In this document: piece by piece, positions 17,531-26,878 of the stretch
Position numbering within the stretch: position 1 is the first letter of the stretch
Layout of the letters: every line of letters begins with the position of its first letter
From: Melioribacteraceae bacterium
Lineage (GTDB): Bacteria > Bacteroidota > Ignavibacteria > Ignavibacteriales > Melioribacteraceae
Direction: 5' to 3'
DNA: 64,000 nt
Assembly: GCA_016342755.1 (NCBI GenBank)
Contig: JAEINS010000008.1
Span: forward strand, 111,975-175,974
The notes under the pieces: model-generated
The model's input: the letters and a program-made list of their open reading frames with translations, nothing else
The model's database searches: none
Told to the model about the DNA's origin: nothing
Translations under genes and position numbers: made by a program

Positions 17531-18148
17531 ATGGGCTTTCCAAACACTTTTTACAGATGGCGTCCTCATCCATGGCATGGATTAAAAGTAGGCGAAAACA
17601 CACCCGAAGTTGTAAACGCATATATTGAGATGACGCCTTTTGATTTCGTAAAATATGAAGTTGACAAAAAAACCGGTTATATGCATGTAGATCGCCCGCA
17701 AAGAAGTTCTTCACATCCGCCGGCATTATATGGATTTATTCCGCGTACATATTGTGGTGAAGAAGTTGGTAATTTAAATAAAAAAGCTGGCGACGGCGAC
17801 CGCGATCCTTTAGATATTTGTGTTATTAGTGAAAGACAAATTACGCGAGGCGAAATTATTGTCCGTGCTAAAGTTGTTGGCGGTTTGGCCGGTGTTGATA
17901 ACGGTGAGGCTGATGATAAAATTATTGCGGTTCTTAATAACGATAACATCTACGGAAATATAAATGATATTTCGGAATTACCTGAAGTTTTAGTTGAAAG
18001 ATTAAGACATTATTTTCTTACTTATAAATTAATTCCAGGTGAAGAAAATAAGTTTTCTATTGAAAAAACTTATGGAAGAGAAGAAGCTTTTAGAGTTATT
18101 AAAGCCTCTATGAATGATTATGATAATGTCTTTGGGAATGAGTTATAG
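17531..18148 (+). CDS. ppa: Inorganic pyrophosphatase, family I
   Basis: Soluble pyrophosphatase splitting PPi to two phosphates, driving biosynthetic reactions. The signature DGDRDPLDI (D-x-D-P-x-D) is at about residues 89-97, and the Mg2+-binding site residues of family I are present along the chain. At 205 residues it is a little longer than E. coli Ppa (176) and has an N-terminal extension with RPHPWHGL, as in a subgroup. Ribosome site AAAGGATTG. It is a single gene with its own terminator. Confidence 0.93.
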   Translation: MGFPNTFYRWRPHPWHGLKVGENTPEVVNAYIEMTPFDFVKYEVDKKTGYMHVDRPQRSSSHPPALYGFIPRTYCGEEVGNLNKKAGDGDRDPLDICVISERQITRGEIIVRAKVVGGLAGVDNGEADDKIIAVLNNDNIYGNINDISELPEVLVERLRHYFLTYKLIPGEENKFSIEKTYGREEAFRVIKASMNDYDNVFGNEL

Positions 18149-18213
18149 TTTAACGGTTTACAGTTTATAGTTTGCAGTAGACAGTTCCGTTTTAGCGGAC
18201 AAGTTTAGTTTTT

Positions 18214-18249
18214 AAGCCTGATACTTATTTAAGTGTCGGGCTTTTTTTT
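18214..18249 (+). terminator. Intrinsic terminator of ppa
   Basis: AAGCCTGATACTT pairs with AAGTGTCGGGCTT (two wobble pairs) around a four-base loop, followed by eight T residues. Confidence 0.92.
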
Positions 18250-18363
18250 GTTGAGGCAAAGTTGATATAGAAAAAGAGAAGTCGGGATTTCGTTTGGTTA
18301 ATAATTGAGGGTAAATTTTTAGAAGCTAAACTTAATAATGATAGCATCATTTAAACCCAAAAA

Positions 18364-18391
18364 AAAACCTCAAAATTTCTTTGAGGTTTTT
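18364..18391 (-). terminator. Terminator of the tRNA-Gly/tRNA-Glu transcript
   Basis: AACCTCAAA/TTTGAGGTT stem; on the minus strand it is followed by a long T run (A run at 18359-18367). It lies seven bases past the 3' end of tRNA-Glu. Confidence 0.88.
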
Positions 18392-18397
18392 AGTATG

Positions 18398-18471
18398 TGA
18401 CCCGTACGGGACTCGAACCCGTACTCTTCGCCGTGAAAGGGCGACGTGTTAACCAATTACACCAACGGGCC
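18398..18471 (-). tRNA. tRNA-Glu (anticodon TTC)
   Basis: Cloverleaf visible on the minus strand: acceptor GGCCCGT with ACGGGTC (one G-U pair), T-loop TTCGAGT, anticodon loop CTTTCAC. CCA is not encoded; the discriminator is A. 74 bases. Confidence 0.96.
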
Positions 18472-18508
18472 AGTTAACAGTAAAATGTTTGAAAATTAAA
18501 ATTTGTTG

Positions 18509-18580
18509 AGCGAGAGACGGGACTTGAACCCGCGACAGCTACCTTGGCAAGGTAGTGCTCTACCACTGAGCTACTCTCGC
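18509..18580 (-). tRNA. tRNA-Gly (anticodon GCC)
   Basis: Acceptor GCGAGAG/CTCTCGC, anticodon loop TTGCCAA, T-loop TTCAAGT, discriminator T. CCA is not encoded. It precedes tRNA-Glu by 37 bases on the same strand, so the two are likely processed from one transcript. Confidence 0.96.
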
Positions 18581-19274
18581 ATATATGCCCAACTTACTTG
18601 GGTAAATTCAGGCAATAACCGAATTTGGTCATACACCTTTTGCAAAACTACAATATATCAAATAACTTGCTTAATTATAATGACTTACACAGATTTTCCA
18701 CTTTCTGTTCCCGGCAAACATTAGCCGCACCATTAAATTAGAGTCCCAAATATAATAAAATTTATTTTTTATACAAAATAGCAATTTGTATAATTTCAAA
18801 TGTTGAAAAGATATTACATCAATTTAATGTAAAACTCTTTTTTGGTACAAATCATATTGATAAACTTCAGTAACTTCTCCACTGTTTTTCGGAAATTATA
18901 AATGTCGTTGGTCACTAAACCTTACAATTACAAACCAATAAGTCTGATAGAAAAACTTAAAATTATAAATGTTCTTTACAAAGAATCAGTTTCTATAGCG
19001 AATTGATTTGATGGGCTGAGTCTAATTGCAATCTCATTTAGTGCAAATGGAAATTGCTAATAAGCGAAAAGGATTTTATCTACATTAAGAATACGTTCTT
19101 TAATTAACTAATTTCATAATGAATTTAACGCAAATGGTGTAAAATCAGTACTCAAATTTTGACTACCTATTTGACTACCTTGCTCAAAATAGGCTTTGAA
19201 AACAGTTCGAAATCGAAGGTTTTAATTACACAAGTCTTTGTGGGTCTTTTTAGGCAAAACTAACAATTGCCCAT
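18581..19274. other. Gene-free interval between tRNA-Gly and tRNA-Met
   Basis: About 0.7 kb with no convincing gene on either strand and AT-rich composition. Near 19160-19184 is a 12-bp tandem direct repeat (TTTGACTACCT with A or T as the twelfth base, twice). This side is downstream of the initiator tRNA, a frequent integration position, so the interval may hold decayed mobile DNA; no reading frame supports that. Confidence 0.5.
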
Positions 19275-19308
19275 AAAAAAAGCCGAAAACTTAACGTAAT
19301 CGGCTTTT
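19275..19308 (-). terminator. Terminator of tRNA-fMet
   Basis: AAAAGCCGA/TCGGCTTTT stem with a loop of about 14 bases, T run on the minus strand, six bases past the tRNA 3' end. Confidence 0.88.
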
Positions 19309-19314
19309 CAGTAG

Positions 19315-19387
<73 letters not shown>

Positions 19388-19552
19388 ATATACCCGACAT
19401 GTCATTGACAATCGAGAAGACAAATATATAACCATAATTTCTCAATGTCAAATCAAAACCAAACAATTAATTTATTTTTTACAGATTCATTTTAATTGGT
19501 GTTATAATCAATGATTTTTTTTTAACTTTGATCAATAAAAATTGGAAACCTG

Positions 19553-21265
19553 ATGTTATCTACAATTCATATTAAAGACTATGCTTTAATTGAAAATATT
19601 ACAGTTGATTTTGAAAAAGGTTTAAATATAATAACTGGTGAAACCGGTGCGGGAAAATCAATACTCATAGGTGCTTTAGGACTTATACTCGGCGATAGAG
19701 CTTCTACAGAGGTTGTTCGTAAGGGATCCGATAAATCAGTTGTTGAAGCATTTTTTGATGTAGAAAATAATTTAAGAATAAAAAAGATTCTTGAAGATAA
19801 TGAGATTGAGTTTTCTGATCAGCTTATATTGAGAAGGGAGATTTCCTTAAAGGGTACCAATCGGTGTTTTGTAAATGATATCCCAATTTCGCTAGCTATA
19901 ATTAAAGAAATTGGTAAACTGTTAGTTGATCTTCACGGACAGCATGAACATCAATCATTGCTAAGAACAGAAACCCATGTTGAAATGCTGGATGAAATGG
20001 GTGATGATATTATCATGTTGGTAAGCCGGTTTCAGAATGAAAAGTTTTTATTATCGGCTTTAATAAACCGCTTAAATACATTAGTAAAAAAAGAAGAAGT
20101 CTTTAGAGAAAAAAGGGAGTTATACAAATTTCAAATTGATGAAATAGATTCTATAAATCCAATTGAAGATGAAGATAAACAGTTGGGTGAAGAGCTGAAT
20201 ATTCTTGAAAATGCTGAGCAGCTTCTTTCGAAAACCACACAAATTTATGATGTGTTATATGAAGGCGAAAATACTTTGTACGATCAATTTGTAAGTATCA
20301 GAAGTGCTATTTCTAATTTAAGTTCAATTGATAAAATATTTGATGAAAAAGAAAGTGAATGTGATTCTGTTTTGGAACAGGTAAATGATATAGCTGATTT
20401 TATTAGGAATTATAGGGACAAAGTAGATTTAGACCCGGAACAGCTGGAAATAGTAAGGGGAAGACTGGGGCAGTTGAATCTGTTAAAGAAAAAGTATAAT
20501 AAATCAATTAATGAGATTCTAAACTATCGGGAACAGATTGGTGAAGAGTTTGAATTAGTTGATAATTTTAATGATAAAATAGAAGAAATCTCAGCAAAGA
20601 TTGATCAAAAGCGTATTGATTGCGGATTACTTGCCATAGAGCTTTCTAATAAACGAAAAGAAGTTGCCGGGAAAATTGAAAAAGAAATTGTTGAGCAGCT
20701 TAAATATTTAGGTGTTAATGATTCTGTTTTTAAAACTAATTTTGATATTCTTGAGCCGGATGATGAATCCCAGAATTATATAATAGCAGAAAATAAAAAG
20801 CTGAAGTTTAATAATTATGGTATTGATGAAATTGAGTTTTTTATATCGACCAATATTGGTGAAGATCCTAAACCTCTTGCCAAAGTAGCTTCCGGAGGTG
20901 AAATTTCGCGTATCATGCTGGCAATGAAAAGTATATTAGCTAAAAGTGATAAATTGCCTCTCTTAATTTTTGATGAAATTGACACAGGTGTAAGCGGGCG
21001 GGTTGCTCAGAAAGTTGGACATGTATTAAAAAATCTGGCTGCATTTCATCAAATAATTTCAATAACACATTTACCGCAGATTGCCGGATTAGCCGATCAT
21101 CATTATTCAATATCAAAATCTATTGAGAAAGAAAGAGTTGTTAGTAAAATTTGTAAACTTTCGGATGAGGAACGATTAGAGGAAGTTGCCAAACTTATTA
21201 GTGGCGAAGAAGTAACCGAAGCCAGTTTAAATGGTGCTAAAGAATTGATGGCATCAAAAGTATAA
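19553..21265 (+). CDS. recN: DNA repair protein RecN
   Basis: A 570-residue SMC-like ATPase for double-strand-break repair. The Walker A is GETGAGKS at residues 29-36, two long coiled-coil arms fill the middle, and the ABC signature ASGGEISR near residue 449 and Walker B LLIFDEID near residue 473 lie at the C-terminus. The length and order match RecN. A TAACTTTG box at 19523-19530, about 20 bases upstream, resembles a group-type -7 element. It opens the long plus-strand gene run; hemW follows after 16 bases. Confidence 0.95.
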   Translation: MLSTIHIKDYALIENITVDFEKGLNIITGETGAGKSILIGALGLILGDRASTEVVRKGSDKSVVEAFFDVENNLRIKKILEDNEIEFSDQLILRREISLKGTNRCFVNDIPISLAIIKEIGKLLVDLHGQHEHQSLLRTETHVEMLDEMGDDIIMLVSRFQNEKFLLSALINRLNTLVKKEEVFREKRELYKFQIDEIDSINPIEDEDKQLGEELNILENAEQLLSKTTQIYDVLYEGENTLYDQFVSIRSAISNLSSIDKIFDEKESECDSVLEQVNDIADFIRNYRDKVDLDPEQLEIVRGRLGQLNLLKKKYNKSINEILNYREQIGEEFELVDNFNDKIEEISAKIDQKRIDCGLLAIELSNKRKEVAGKIEKEIVEQLKYLGVNDSVFKTNFDILEPDDESQNYIIAENKKLKFNNYGIDEIEFFISTNIGEDPKPLAKVASGGEISRIMLAMKSILAKSDKLPLLIFDEIDTGVSGRVAQKVGHVLKNLAAFHQIISITHLPQIAGLADHHYSISKSIEKERVVSKICKLSDEERLEEVAKLISGEEVTEASLNGAKELMASKV

Positions 21266-21281
21266 ATTAAGAAAGAAAAAT

Positions 21282-22415
21282 TTGAAAGAGACTTCAATTT
21301 ATATCCATATCCCATTTTGCGATCACAAATGTATATACTGTGATTTCTATTCTATAACACGACATGATGATGCTATACCTTTTCAAAAGGCGTTATTAAA
21401 GGAGATTAGTAATTACGCTCAGAAATATTCTAAGGGACGTATAATCAAATCGATATTTTTTGGCGGCGGAACTCCGTCTTTAATGGAGCCTGATTATATA
21501 AAACAAATTCTTGATGAGATTCGCGAAAGATATTGTGTTGCTGAAGATGCTGAAATTACGCTTGAAACAAATCCGGGTACTGTCAATGAAGACAAAATAA
21601 ATTCGTTTTATAAAGCTGGTATAAATAGGTTAAGTATAGGTATTCAAAGTTTTGATGAAAAGGATCTCAAGTTTTTAACTAGAATTCATAATAGGGAAAC
21701 CGCGATTGATACTGTAAAACAAGCTTATAATAGTGGGTTTGAGAATATTAGTATTGATCTGATTTTTAATCTTCCTAATCAGACTAAAGAAAAGTTTTTA
21801 AGGAATTTAAATGAAGCTATTAATCTTCCCATAAAACATATTTCTGCTTATAGTCTTATTCTGGAACAGGGGACATTACTGAACAAGATGGTTCTTGATG
21901 GGAAAGTAAAAATTGCTGATGAAGATTATGATGCTGAAATTTATGAAGAGACAATCAGGTTTTTAGACGGGCATGGATTTAAGCAATACGAGGTTTCTAA
22001 CTTTGCTAAGCCTGGTTATGAGTCTATTCATAATAAGGCATACTGGCATTACCATGATTATATTTCGTTTGGTCCGTCCGCGCATTCTTTTGTTGACGGG
22101 AAAAGATGGTGGAATAGAAAAAGTTTAAGAGCCTATATAAAGGACATAAACAAATCAGGGGAAGCAATTGTTGGTGAAGAATTGCCAAATAAAACTGAAA
22201 TGTTTGATGAGTATGTTATGCTGGCTCTTAGAAGCAACGGTATTGATGTTAAAGATTTTGAATTTAGATTTGGTTCAGAATGGCTTTGTAAAAATTATGC
22301 GGAGTTTAAAAACCTGGAAAGCAAAAATCTGCTGAGTTTATCGGGAGATCGTATTTGTCTTACTTCAAAGGGTTATGCAGTCTGTGATGAACTTATAATG
22401 AATTTGCTTAAATAA
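21282..22415 (+). CDS. hemW: Radical SAM heme chaperone HemW
   Basis: HemN-like radical SAM protein of 377 residues. The cluster motif CDHKCIYC (CxxxCxxC) is followed by Asp-Phe, without the fourth Cys of HemN, which fits HemW, a heme-binding chaperone, rather than coproporphyrinogen dehydrogenase. The FFGGGTPSLM and GIQSFDEKDLKFL motifs and the C-terminal HemN domain are present. The TTG start at 21282 follows recN by 16 bases with an AAGAAAG site, and recN-hemW may be one operon. Confidence 0.9.
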   Translation: MKETSIYIHIPFCDHKCIYCDFYSITRHDDAIPFQKALLKEISNYAQKYSKGRIIKSIFFGGGTPSLMEPDYIKQILDEIRERYCVAEDAEITLETNPGTVNEDKINSFYKAGINRLSIGIQSFDEKDLKFLTRIHNRETAIDTVKQAYNSGFENISIDLIFNLPNQTKEKFLRNLNEAINLPIKHISAYSLILEQGTLLNKMVLDGKVKIADEDYDAEIYEETIRFLDGHGFKQYEVSNFAKPGYESIHNKAYWHYHDYISFGPSAHSFVDGKRWWNRKSLRAYIKDINKSGEAIVGEELPNKTEMFDEYVMLALRSNGIDVKDFEFRFGSEWLCKNYAEFKNLESKNLLSLSGDRICLTSKGYAVCDELIMNLLK

Positions 22416-22478
22416 ATCTATATATTCAAATTCAAAAAAATCTCTCTATTAAACTAGGTTGCGGATAAAAAACTTAAC

Positions 22479-23687
22479 ATGAGAAAATTGGCTTTACACT
22501 GGCAGATATTAATTGGTCTTGTTTTAGCGGTTATTTATGGACTTATTTTTCCCGGGCATGTTGAATATGTAGGCTGGATGGGGGATTTATTTCTCCGCGC
22601 TTTAAAAATGATGATTGTTCCACTTATACTTACTTCTATAATTTCCGGTGTGGCTAATATTGGAAGTGCAAAAAGCCTGGGCAGATTGGGAAGTAAAACA
22701 TTTCTCTATTATGTTGTAACAAGCACGTTCGCAATTTTAGCCGGATTGTTTTTTGTAAATTTAATTCAGCCGGGAGTAGGAGCTGATCTTGGTTTGGCAA
22801 AGATGGTTGAAGGTGTTGGTACTGAGGGGAAATCGTTTAAAGATGTATTATATAACATAATACCAACAAATATTTTTGAGGCATTCTCTAGTCAGAAAAT
22901 GTTATCAATTATTTTCTTTTCAATTATGTTTGGCTATTTCATTACAAAAATAGAAAATAAACATAAATCATTTTTAACAGATTTATTCAATTCCGGTTTT
23001 GAAGTTGTAATGAAAATTACGCTGTTCATAATTAAGTTTACTCCGTTAGGTATTTTCGGATTAGTAGCTGTTAAGGTTGCCGAGAACTCTAGTCTTGAAG
23101 TTGCCGGAGCTTTATTGAAATATTTTGGAACTGTTTTATTATCATTAGCATTTCATGCCTTTGTCACTCTGCCGCTGATCTTAAAATTTGTGGGAAAAGC
23201 TAGTCCTGTTAAACATTTAAGAGCTGTTTCAATACCACTGTTCACGGCGTTTTCTACATCATCCTCAAGTGCTACCTTACCGTTAACAATGGAAGCAGTT
23301 GAAGATAAATCGGGTGTATCAAATAAAATAACTAGTTTTACTTTGCCATTAGGTGCTACTGTTAATATGGATGGAACTGCTTTATATGAGTGTGTTGCCG
23401 CTATGTTTATTGCACAGGCATATGGAATAGAATTAACTTTTGTTCAGCAGACTATAATTGTTATTACTGCTTTATTAGCTTCTATTGGAGCTGCGGGAAT
23501 TCCGATGGCTGGCTTATTTATGATTAGTATAATTTTAACCGCAATTGGTCTGCCTTTAGAAGGTGTAGGTCTTATCTTAGCCGTTGATAGACCGCTGGAT
23601 ATGTGCAGAACCGCAATTAATGTTTGGAGTGATAGCTGTGGCGCGGTTGTTATTGCTAAATCGGAAGGTGAACAAACGCTGGTATAG
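22479..23687 (+). CDS. Dicarboxylate/amino acid:cation symporter (DAACS)
   Basis: A 402-residue secondary transporter of the glutamate/aspartate/C4-dicarboxylate family (GltP/DctA type). Hallmarks are the Ser-rich hairpin SSSSATLPLT near residue 266, the Na+/substrate site NMDGTALYE near residue 300, and the final RPLDMCRTAINVWSDS stretch. Eight hydrophobic segments plus the two re-entrant loops are evident. The exact substrate (Glu, Asp or dicarboxylate) is not decided by what I can see; the Arg of the RPLDMCRT motif would suit an acidic substrate. Confidence 0.92.
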   Translation: MRKLALHWQILIGLVLAVIYGLIFPGHVEYVGWMGDLFLRALKMMIVPLILTSIISGVANIGSAKSLGRLGSKTFLYYVVTSTFAILAGLFFVNLIQPGVGADLGLAKMVEGVGTEGKSFKDVLYNIIPTNIFEAFSSQKMLSIIFFSIMFGYFITKIENKHKSFLTDLFNSGFEVVMKITLFIIKFTPLGIFGLVAVKVAENSSLEVAGALLKYFGTVLLSLAFHAFVTLPLILKFVGKASPVKHLRAVSIPLFTAFSTSSSSATLPLTMEAVEDKSGVSNKITSFTLPLGATVNMDGTALYECVAAMFIAQAYGIELTFVQQTIIVITALLASIGAAGIPMAGLFMISIILTAIGLPLEGVGLILAVDRPLDMCRTAINVWSDSCGAVVIAKSEGEQTLV

Positions 23688-23734
23688 ATTAAATAATATC
23701 TCTCATGATAAAACTGTTCGAGAAGATATTGTTT

Positions 23735-23772
23735 GCCATTTCGAATTCACGATTTATTGAGGTGAGAAATCT
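23735..23772. repeat. Possible short REP-like motif
   Basis: A stretch with the form GCCATTTCGA ... GTGAGAAATC, an imperfect inverted motif of the ATTTCGA / GAGAAAT type often dispersed in this bacterial group. It is diverged and has only short arms. It lies between the symporter and proC. Confidence 0.35.
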
Positions 23773-23827
23773 TAATTGTAATTGATAATCTTAAGATTAA
23801 AATGATAAAAAGAAAATTGGGGGAATT

Positions 23828-24646
23828 ATGTTCGGAAGTAAAATGAAAATATCTATTATTGGCTGCGGTAATATTGGATCGGCCATTGCAAATGGTTTAA
23901 TAAATAGTAACCTGGTTAAACCCTCTGAATTAACTCTTACAAGAAAAAATAAAAATTTATTAGAGCCTTTTCTTAAAAGAGGATTTAATGCCATTAATGA
24001 TAATGTTAAGGCAGTTGAAACTTCAAAAATAATTATTTTAGGTGTTACTCCACAGCAGCTTAATAATGTTCTGGATGAGATAAAAGATTGTTTAACGGAT
24101 AATCATGTACTTATGTCTGTGGTTTCGGGTGCTTCTATAAAACAGATTAAAAAACAGATTGGTAAAGATATACCGGTTGTTAGGGTAATGCCAAATACCG
24201 CAATTGCAATTCAGGAATCTATGACCTGCATTTGCGCTGATGAAAAAGATTCTGATTCGGTTGAGTTAGCGAAAAAAATATTTGATTCGGTTGGAAGTAC
24301 AATTCAAATTAGTGAAGATCTTATGGGACCGGCAACTGCATTATGCGCATGTGGAACGGCGTTCTTTTTAAGAGCTGTCAGAGCTGCTTCGCAGGGTGGA
24401 ATTGAAATTGGGTTTCATGCTGAGGATGCACTTTATATGGCTGCACAAACTGCAAAAGGCGCTGCGGCCATGCTTCTTAAAGAAGGTAAACATCCTGAAC
24501 GCGAAATTGATAAAGTAACAACACCACAAGGCATTACAATTTCAGGATTAAACCAAATGGAGCACAGCGGCTTTTCTTCTTCTATGATTAAGGGAATTGT
24601 TACTGCTGCAGAAAAAGCTGAAAATATTTATTCGAATAAGAGTTGA
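23828..24646 (+). CDS. proC: Pyrroline-5-carboxylate reductase
   Basis: Last step of proline synthesis, reduction of P5C with NAD(P)H. N-terminal Rossmann motif IGCGNIGSAIANGL near residue 12, VVRVMPNTA near residue 118, and the C-terminal signature VTTPQGITISGL near residue 236. The length of 272 residues is normal. The first ATG follows GGGGG directly; an ATG five codons on is also possible. The next gene starts eight bases after the stop, so the two are co-transcribed. Confidence 0.94.
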   Translation: MFGSKMKISIIGCGNIGSAIANGLINSNLVKPSELTLTRKNKNLLEPFLKRGFNAINDNVKAVETSKIIILGVTPQQLNNVLDEIKDCLTDNHVLMSVVSGASIKQIKKQIGKDIPVVRVMPNTAIAIQESMTCICADEKDSDSVELAKKIFDSVGSTIQISEDLMGPATALCACGTAFFLRAVRAASQGGIEIGFHAEDALYMAAQTAKGAAAMLLKEGKHPEREIDKVTTPQGITISGLNQMEHSGFSSSMIKGIVTAAEKAENIYSNKS

Positions 24647-24653
24647 GGAAAAA

Positions 24654-25385
24654 ATGAATAACAAAAATCCGTGGATTGTGCCAAGTGCAATTTTGTCTGT
24701 TTCTATAATTATTTCGGTTATTATATTTTCGCTTGTGTGGAAATCTGCCAGAACAGCTGAACAAACAATTACAGTAACAGGATCAGCTAAAATTCCTATC
24801 GTTTCTGATTTTGCAATAATACAAGGTTCGGTAAAGGTTGAAGAAAGAAATGCCCAGGGTGCATTTAAGAATCTTAAGACAAGTATTCCTATTCTTTCAA
24901 AATTTTTGAAAGAACGGGGAGTAAAAGAGGAACAAGTGGATTTCCTGCATATTGATAAATATGAACAATACAGAATTGGATTAAATGGTTATCAGACTCA
25001 GGAAATATTAAAATATGTTTATCAACAAAGATTAAAAATAGAACTGGATGATGTAAACAAAGCAAAGGAACTATCTTTGGAACTTAATTCGCTTGTAGAA
25101 AAGGGAATTAATTTTACTGTTGAATCCACACAATATCATTTTTCAAAATTGGCTGATATGAAAGCTGATATACAAGCAATGGCAGCACAAAACGCTCAGT
25201 TAAGAGCTGATAAAATTGCTACTGCAACTGGTAGAAAGCTTGGTCCGTTAAGAAAAGCAAGAATGGGAGTACTTCAAATTACGCCTAGTAATTCTACTAT
25301 GATTTCAGATTATGGATATAATGATATGAGTAGTATAGAAAAAGATATAACTGCTGTTGTTAGTGCATCTTTTGAAATTGAATAA
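24654..25385 (+). CDS. SIMPL-domain (DUF541) protein
   Basis: A 243-residue protein with one N-terminal membrane helix (residues 11-32) and a SIMPL domain outside the cytoplasm, marked by ITVTGSAKIPIVSDFAIIQGSV and the C-terminal VVSASFEIE strand. The family is linked in some bacteria to oxidative-stress defence or signalling, without a defined activity. The ATG at 24654 follows GAGGAAAA; an upstream in-frame codon within the proC end is not credible. Eight bases separate it from proC. Confidence 0.85.
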   Translation: MNNKNPWIVPSAILSVSIIISVIIFSLVWKSARTAEQTITVTGSAKIPIVSDFAIIQGSVKVEERNAQGAFKNLKTSIPILSKFLKERGVKEEQVDFLHIDKYEQYRIGLNGYQTQEILKYVYQQRLKIELDDVNKAKELSLELNSLVEKGINFTVESTQYHFSKLADMKADIQAMAAQNAQLRADKIATATGRKLGPLRKARMGVLQITPSNSTMISDYGYNDMSSIEKDITAVVSASFEIE

Positions 25386-25400
25386 GATAACTCTAGAGAT

Positions 25401-25429
25401 AGATGACATCTTTTTGATTGATGTCATCT
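25401..25429 (+). terminator. Hairpin after the SIMPL gene, GATGACATC type
   Basis: AGATGACATC and GATGTCATCT pair perfectly around a nine-base T-rich loop. No T run follows. It is almost identical in its arms to the hairpin at 10787. Confidence 0.55.
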
Positions 25430-25439
25430 GGTAATTATA

Positions 25440-26750
25440 ATGCATATGAACAAACAAATTCTCCGCTTAGCAATTCCCAATATAATTAGCAATCTGTCAA
25501 TCCCTCTTTTAAGTGCGGTTGATACGGCGGTTGTGGGTCATCTTGATGAAACCTACTATCTAGGCGCTATTGCAATTGGTGCAATGATATTCAACTTTCT
25601 GTACTGGGGATTTGGATTCTTACGTATGGGAACAACCGGTTTAACTGCTCAGGCTTACGGTGAAAAGAATAATAGAAAGATATCATTGATTTTTGCCAGA
25701 GCTTTGTCAGTTTCAATTATATCCGGAATTCTAATTATTTCATTGCAAATACTGATTAAGATGTTGAGTTTCAAAATTGTTGATGCTTCTTCTGAAGTTG
25801 AGCTGCATGCAAGTGTATATTTTGATATCAGAATTTGGGCCGCACCGGCAACACTTTCGCTATATGCAATTCATGGCTGGTTTCTTGGTATGCAAAATGC
25901 GAAGTATCCCTTAATATTAAGTGTATTTGCTAACGTTTGTAATATTATTTTGAATCTTGCATTTATATATATAATGGGAATGAAATCGGACGGTGTAGCA
26001 TTGGGCACTGTTATTTCGCAATATTTGGGATTATTGCTTGGTTTATTTTTGATTCTAAAAAAATATTCTTCTTTCATAATAAAATTTGATATTTCAGAAG
26101 TTCTCCACTTAAAAGAATTGAAAATATTCTTTAGTGTTAATGCTGATATTTTTATACGTACACTCTGCTTAATTTTTGCGTTTACATATTTTACCGCAAA
26201 ATCAGCTACAATGGGCGATGATATACTGGCTGTAAACACAATATTACTGCAGTTATGGCTAATCTTATCTTACGGAGTGGACGGGTTTGCATTTGCTGCT
26301 GAAAGTTTAGTTGGTAAATTTATTGGTGCTAAAGATCAAAAAAATCTAAAGCTTGTTATAAAATATTCATTTAACCGGGCAATGGTGCTTGGTGTAATTT
26401 TATCAGTTGTATATTTCTTATTTGATAGAGAAATTTTGTCTGTTTTTACCAACAAAGAAGAATTGATTTCTGCCGCATTGGTTTTCTTTGGCTGGACTGT
26501 TGCGGCTCCTATTATTAATAGCTTTTGTTTTATATGGGATGGTATTTATATTGGTGCCATGGCAACAAAGCCGATGCGCAACTCTATGATATTTAGTAGT
26601 TTTGTTATTTATCTCCCTGTAATTTTATTAACTGAACCTTACATTGGAAATCATTCAATTTGGCTGGGTCTGTTGCTCTTCATGTTTTTTAGAGGTTTAA
26701 CGTTAACTCTTTATTCCAGGAAAAATATTATGAACGTAATTTCTGTTTAA
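25440..26750 (+). CDS. MATE-family efflux transporter (DinF type)
   Basis: A 436-residue polytopic protein with about twelve helices in two similar halves, of the multidrug/toxin extrusion family. The N-terminal LAIPNIISNLSIPLLSAVDTAVVGHL and the GFGFLRMGTTGLTAQAYG stretch are typical of the DinF-like branch. It likely exports a cationic or other small compound with Na+ or H+; the substrate is unknown. ATG codons at 25440 and 25446 are both possible. It is followed by the hairpin in the rimP leader. Confidence 0.9.
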   Translation: MHMNKQILRLAIPNIISNLSIPLLSAVDTAVVGHLDETYYLGAIAIGAMIFNFLYWGFGFLRMGTTGLTAQAYGEKNNRKISLIFARALSVSIISGILIISLQILIKMLSFKIVDASSEVELHASVYFDIRIWAAPATLSLYAIHGWFLGMQNAKYPLILSVFANVCNIILNLAFIYIMGMKSDGVALGTVISQYLGLLLGLFLILKKYSSFIIKFDISEVLHLKELKIFFSVNADIFIRTLCLIFAFTYFTAKSATMGDDILAVNTILLQLWLILSYGVDGFAFAAESLVGKFIGAKDQKNLKLVIKYSFNRAMVLGVILSVVYFLFDREILSVFTNKEELISAALVFFGWTVAAPIINSFCFIWDGIYIGAMATKPMRNSMIFSSFVIYLPVILLTEPYIGNHSIWLGLLLFMFFRGLTLTLYSRKNIMNVISV

Positions 26751-26787
26751 TAATAAATATCAACAATTTTTTGTATTTTTTAAAAAC

Positions 26788-26818
26788 TTGCTAATTCGGT
26801 AAAATAATAGTAATTTTA
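26788..26818 (+). promoter_or_regulatory. Possible promoter of the rimP-nusA-infB operon
   Basis: CTTG at 26787-26790, then 20 bases, then TAATTTTA at 26811-26818, resembling the TTTG / TAnnTTTG promoter of the Bacteroidota group. It would start transcription just before the hairpin at 26830. Confidence 0.4.
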
Positions 26819-26829
26819 TATACTCGATT

Positions 26830-26853
26830 CGCCCTTTTTAGGGCGATTTTTAT
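26830..26853 (+). terminator. Terminator-like hairpin in the rimP leader
   Basis: CGCCC and GGGCG pair around a TTTTTA loop, followed by ATTTTTATTT. It may terminate the MATE gene, or act as an attenuator, since it ends only about 25 bases before the rimP start. Confidence 0.7.
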
Positions 26854-26878
26854 TTGTATTAACTTTTACACAGAAAAA

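Noticed and set aside
18149..18200. Imperfect ACAGTTT/ATAGTTT/GCAGTAGACAGTT repeats after ppa
   Set aside because: Too short and irregular for a CRISPR or a true tandem array; likely simple sequence.
18503..18724. Plus-strand open frame of 73 codons
   Set aside because: It reads through the complement of tRNA-Gly; the RDLNPRQLPWQGSALPLSYS-like peptide is the familiar artefact of a tRNA gene.
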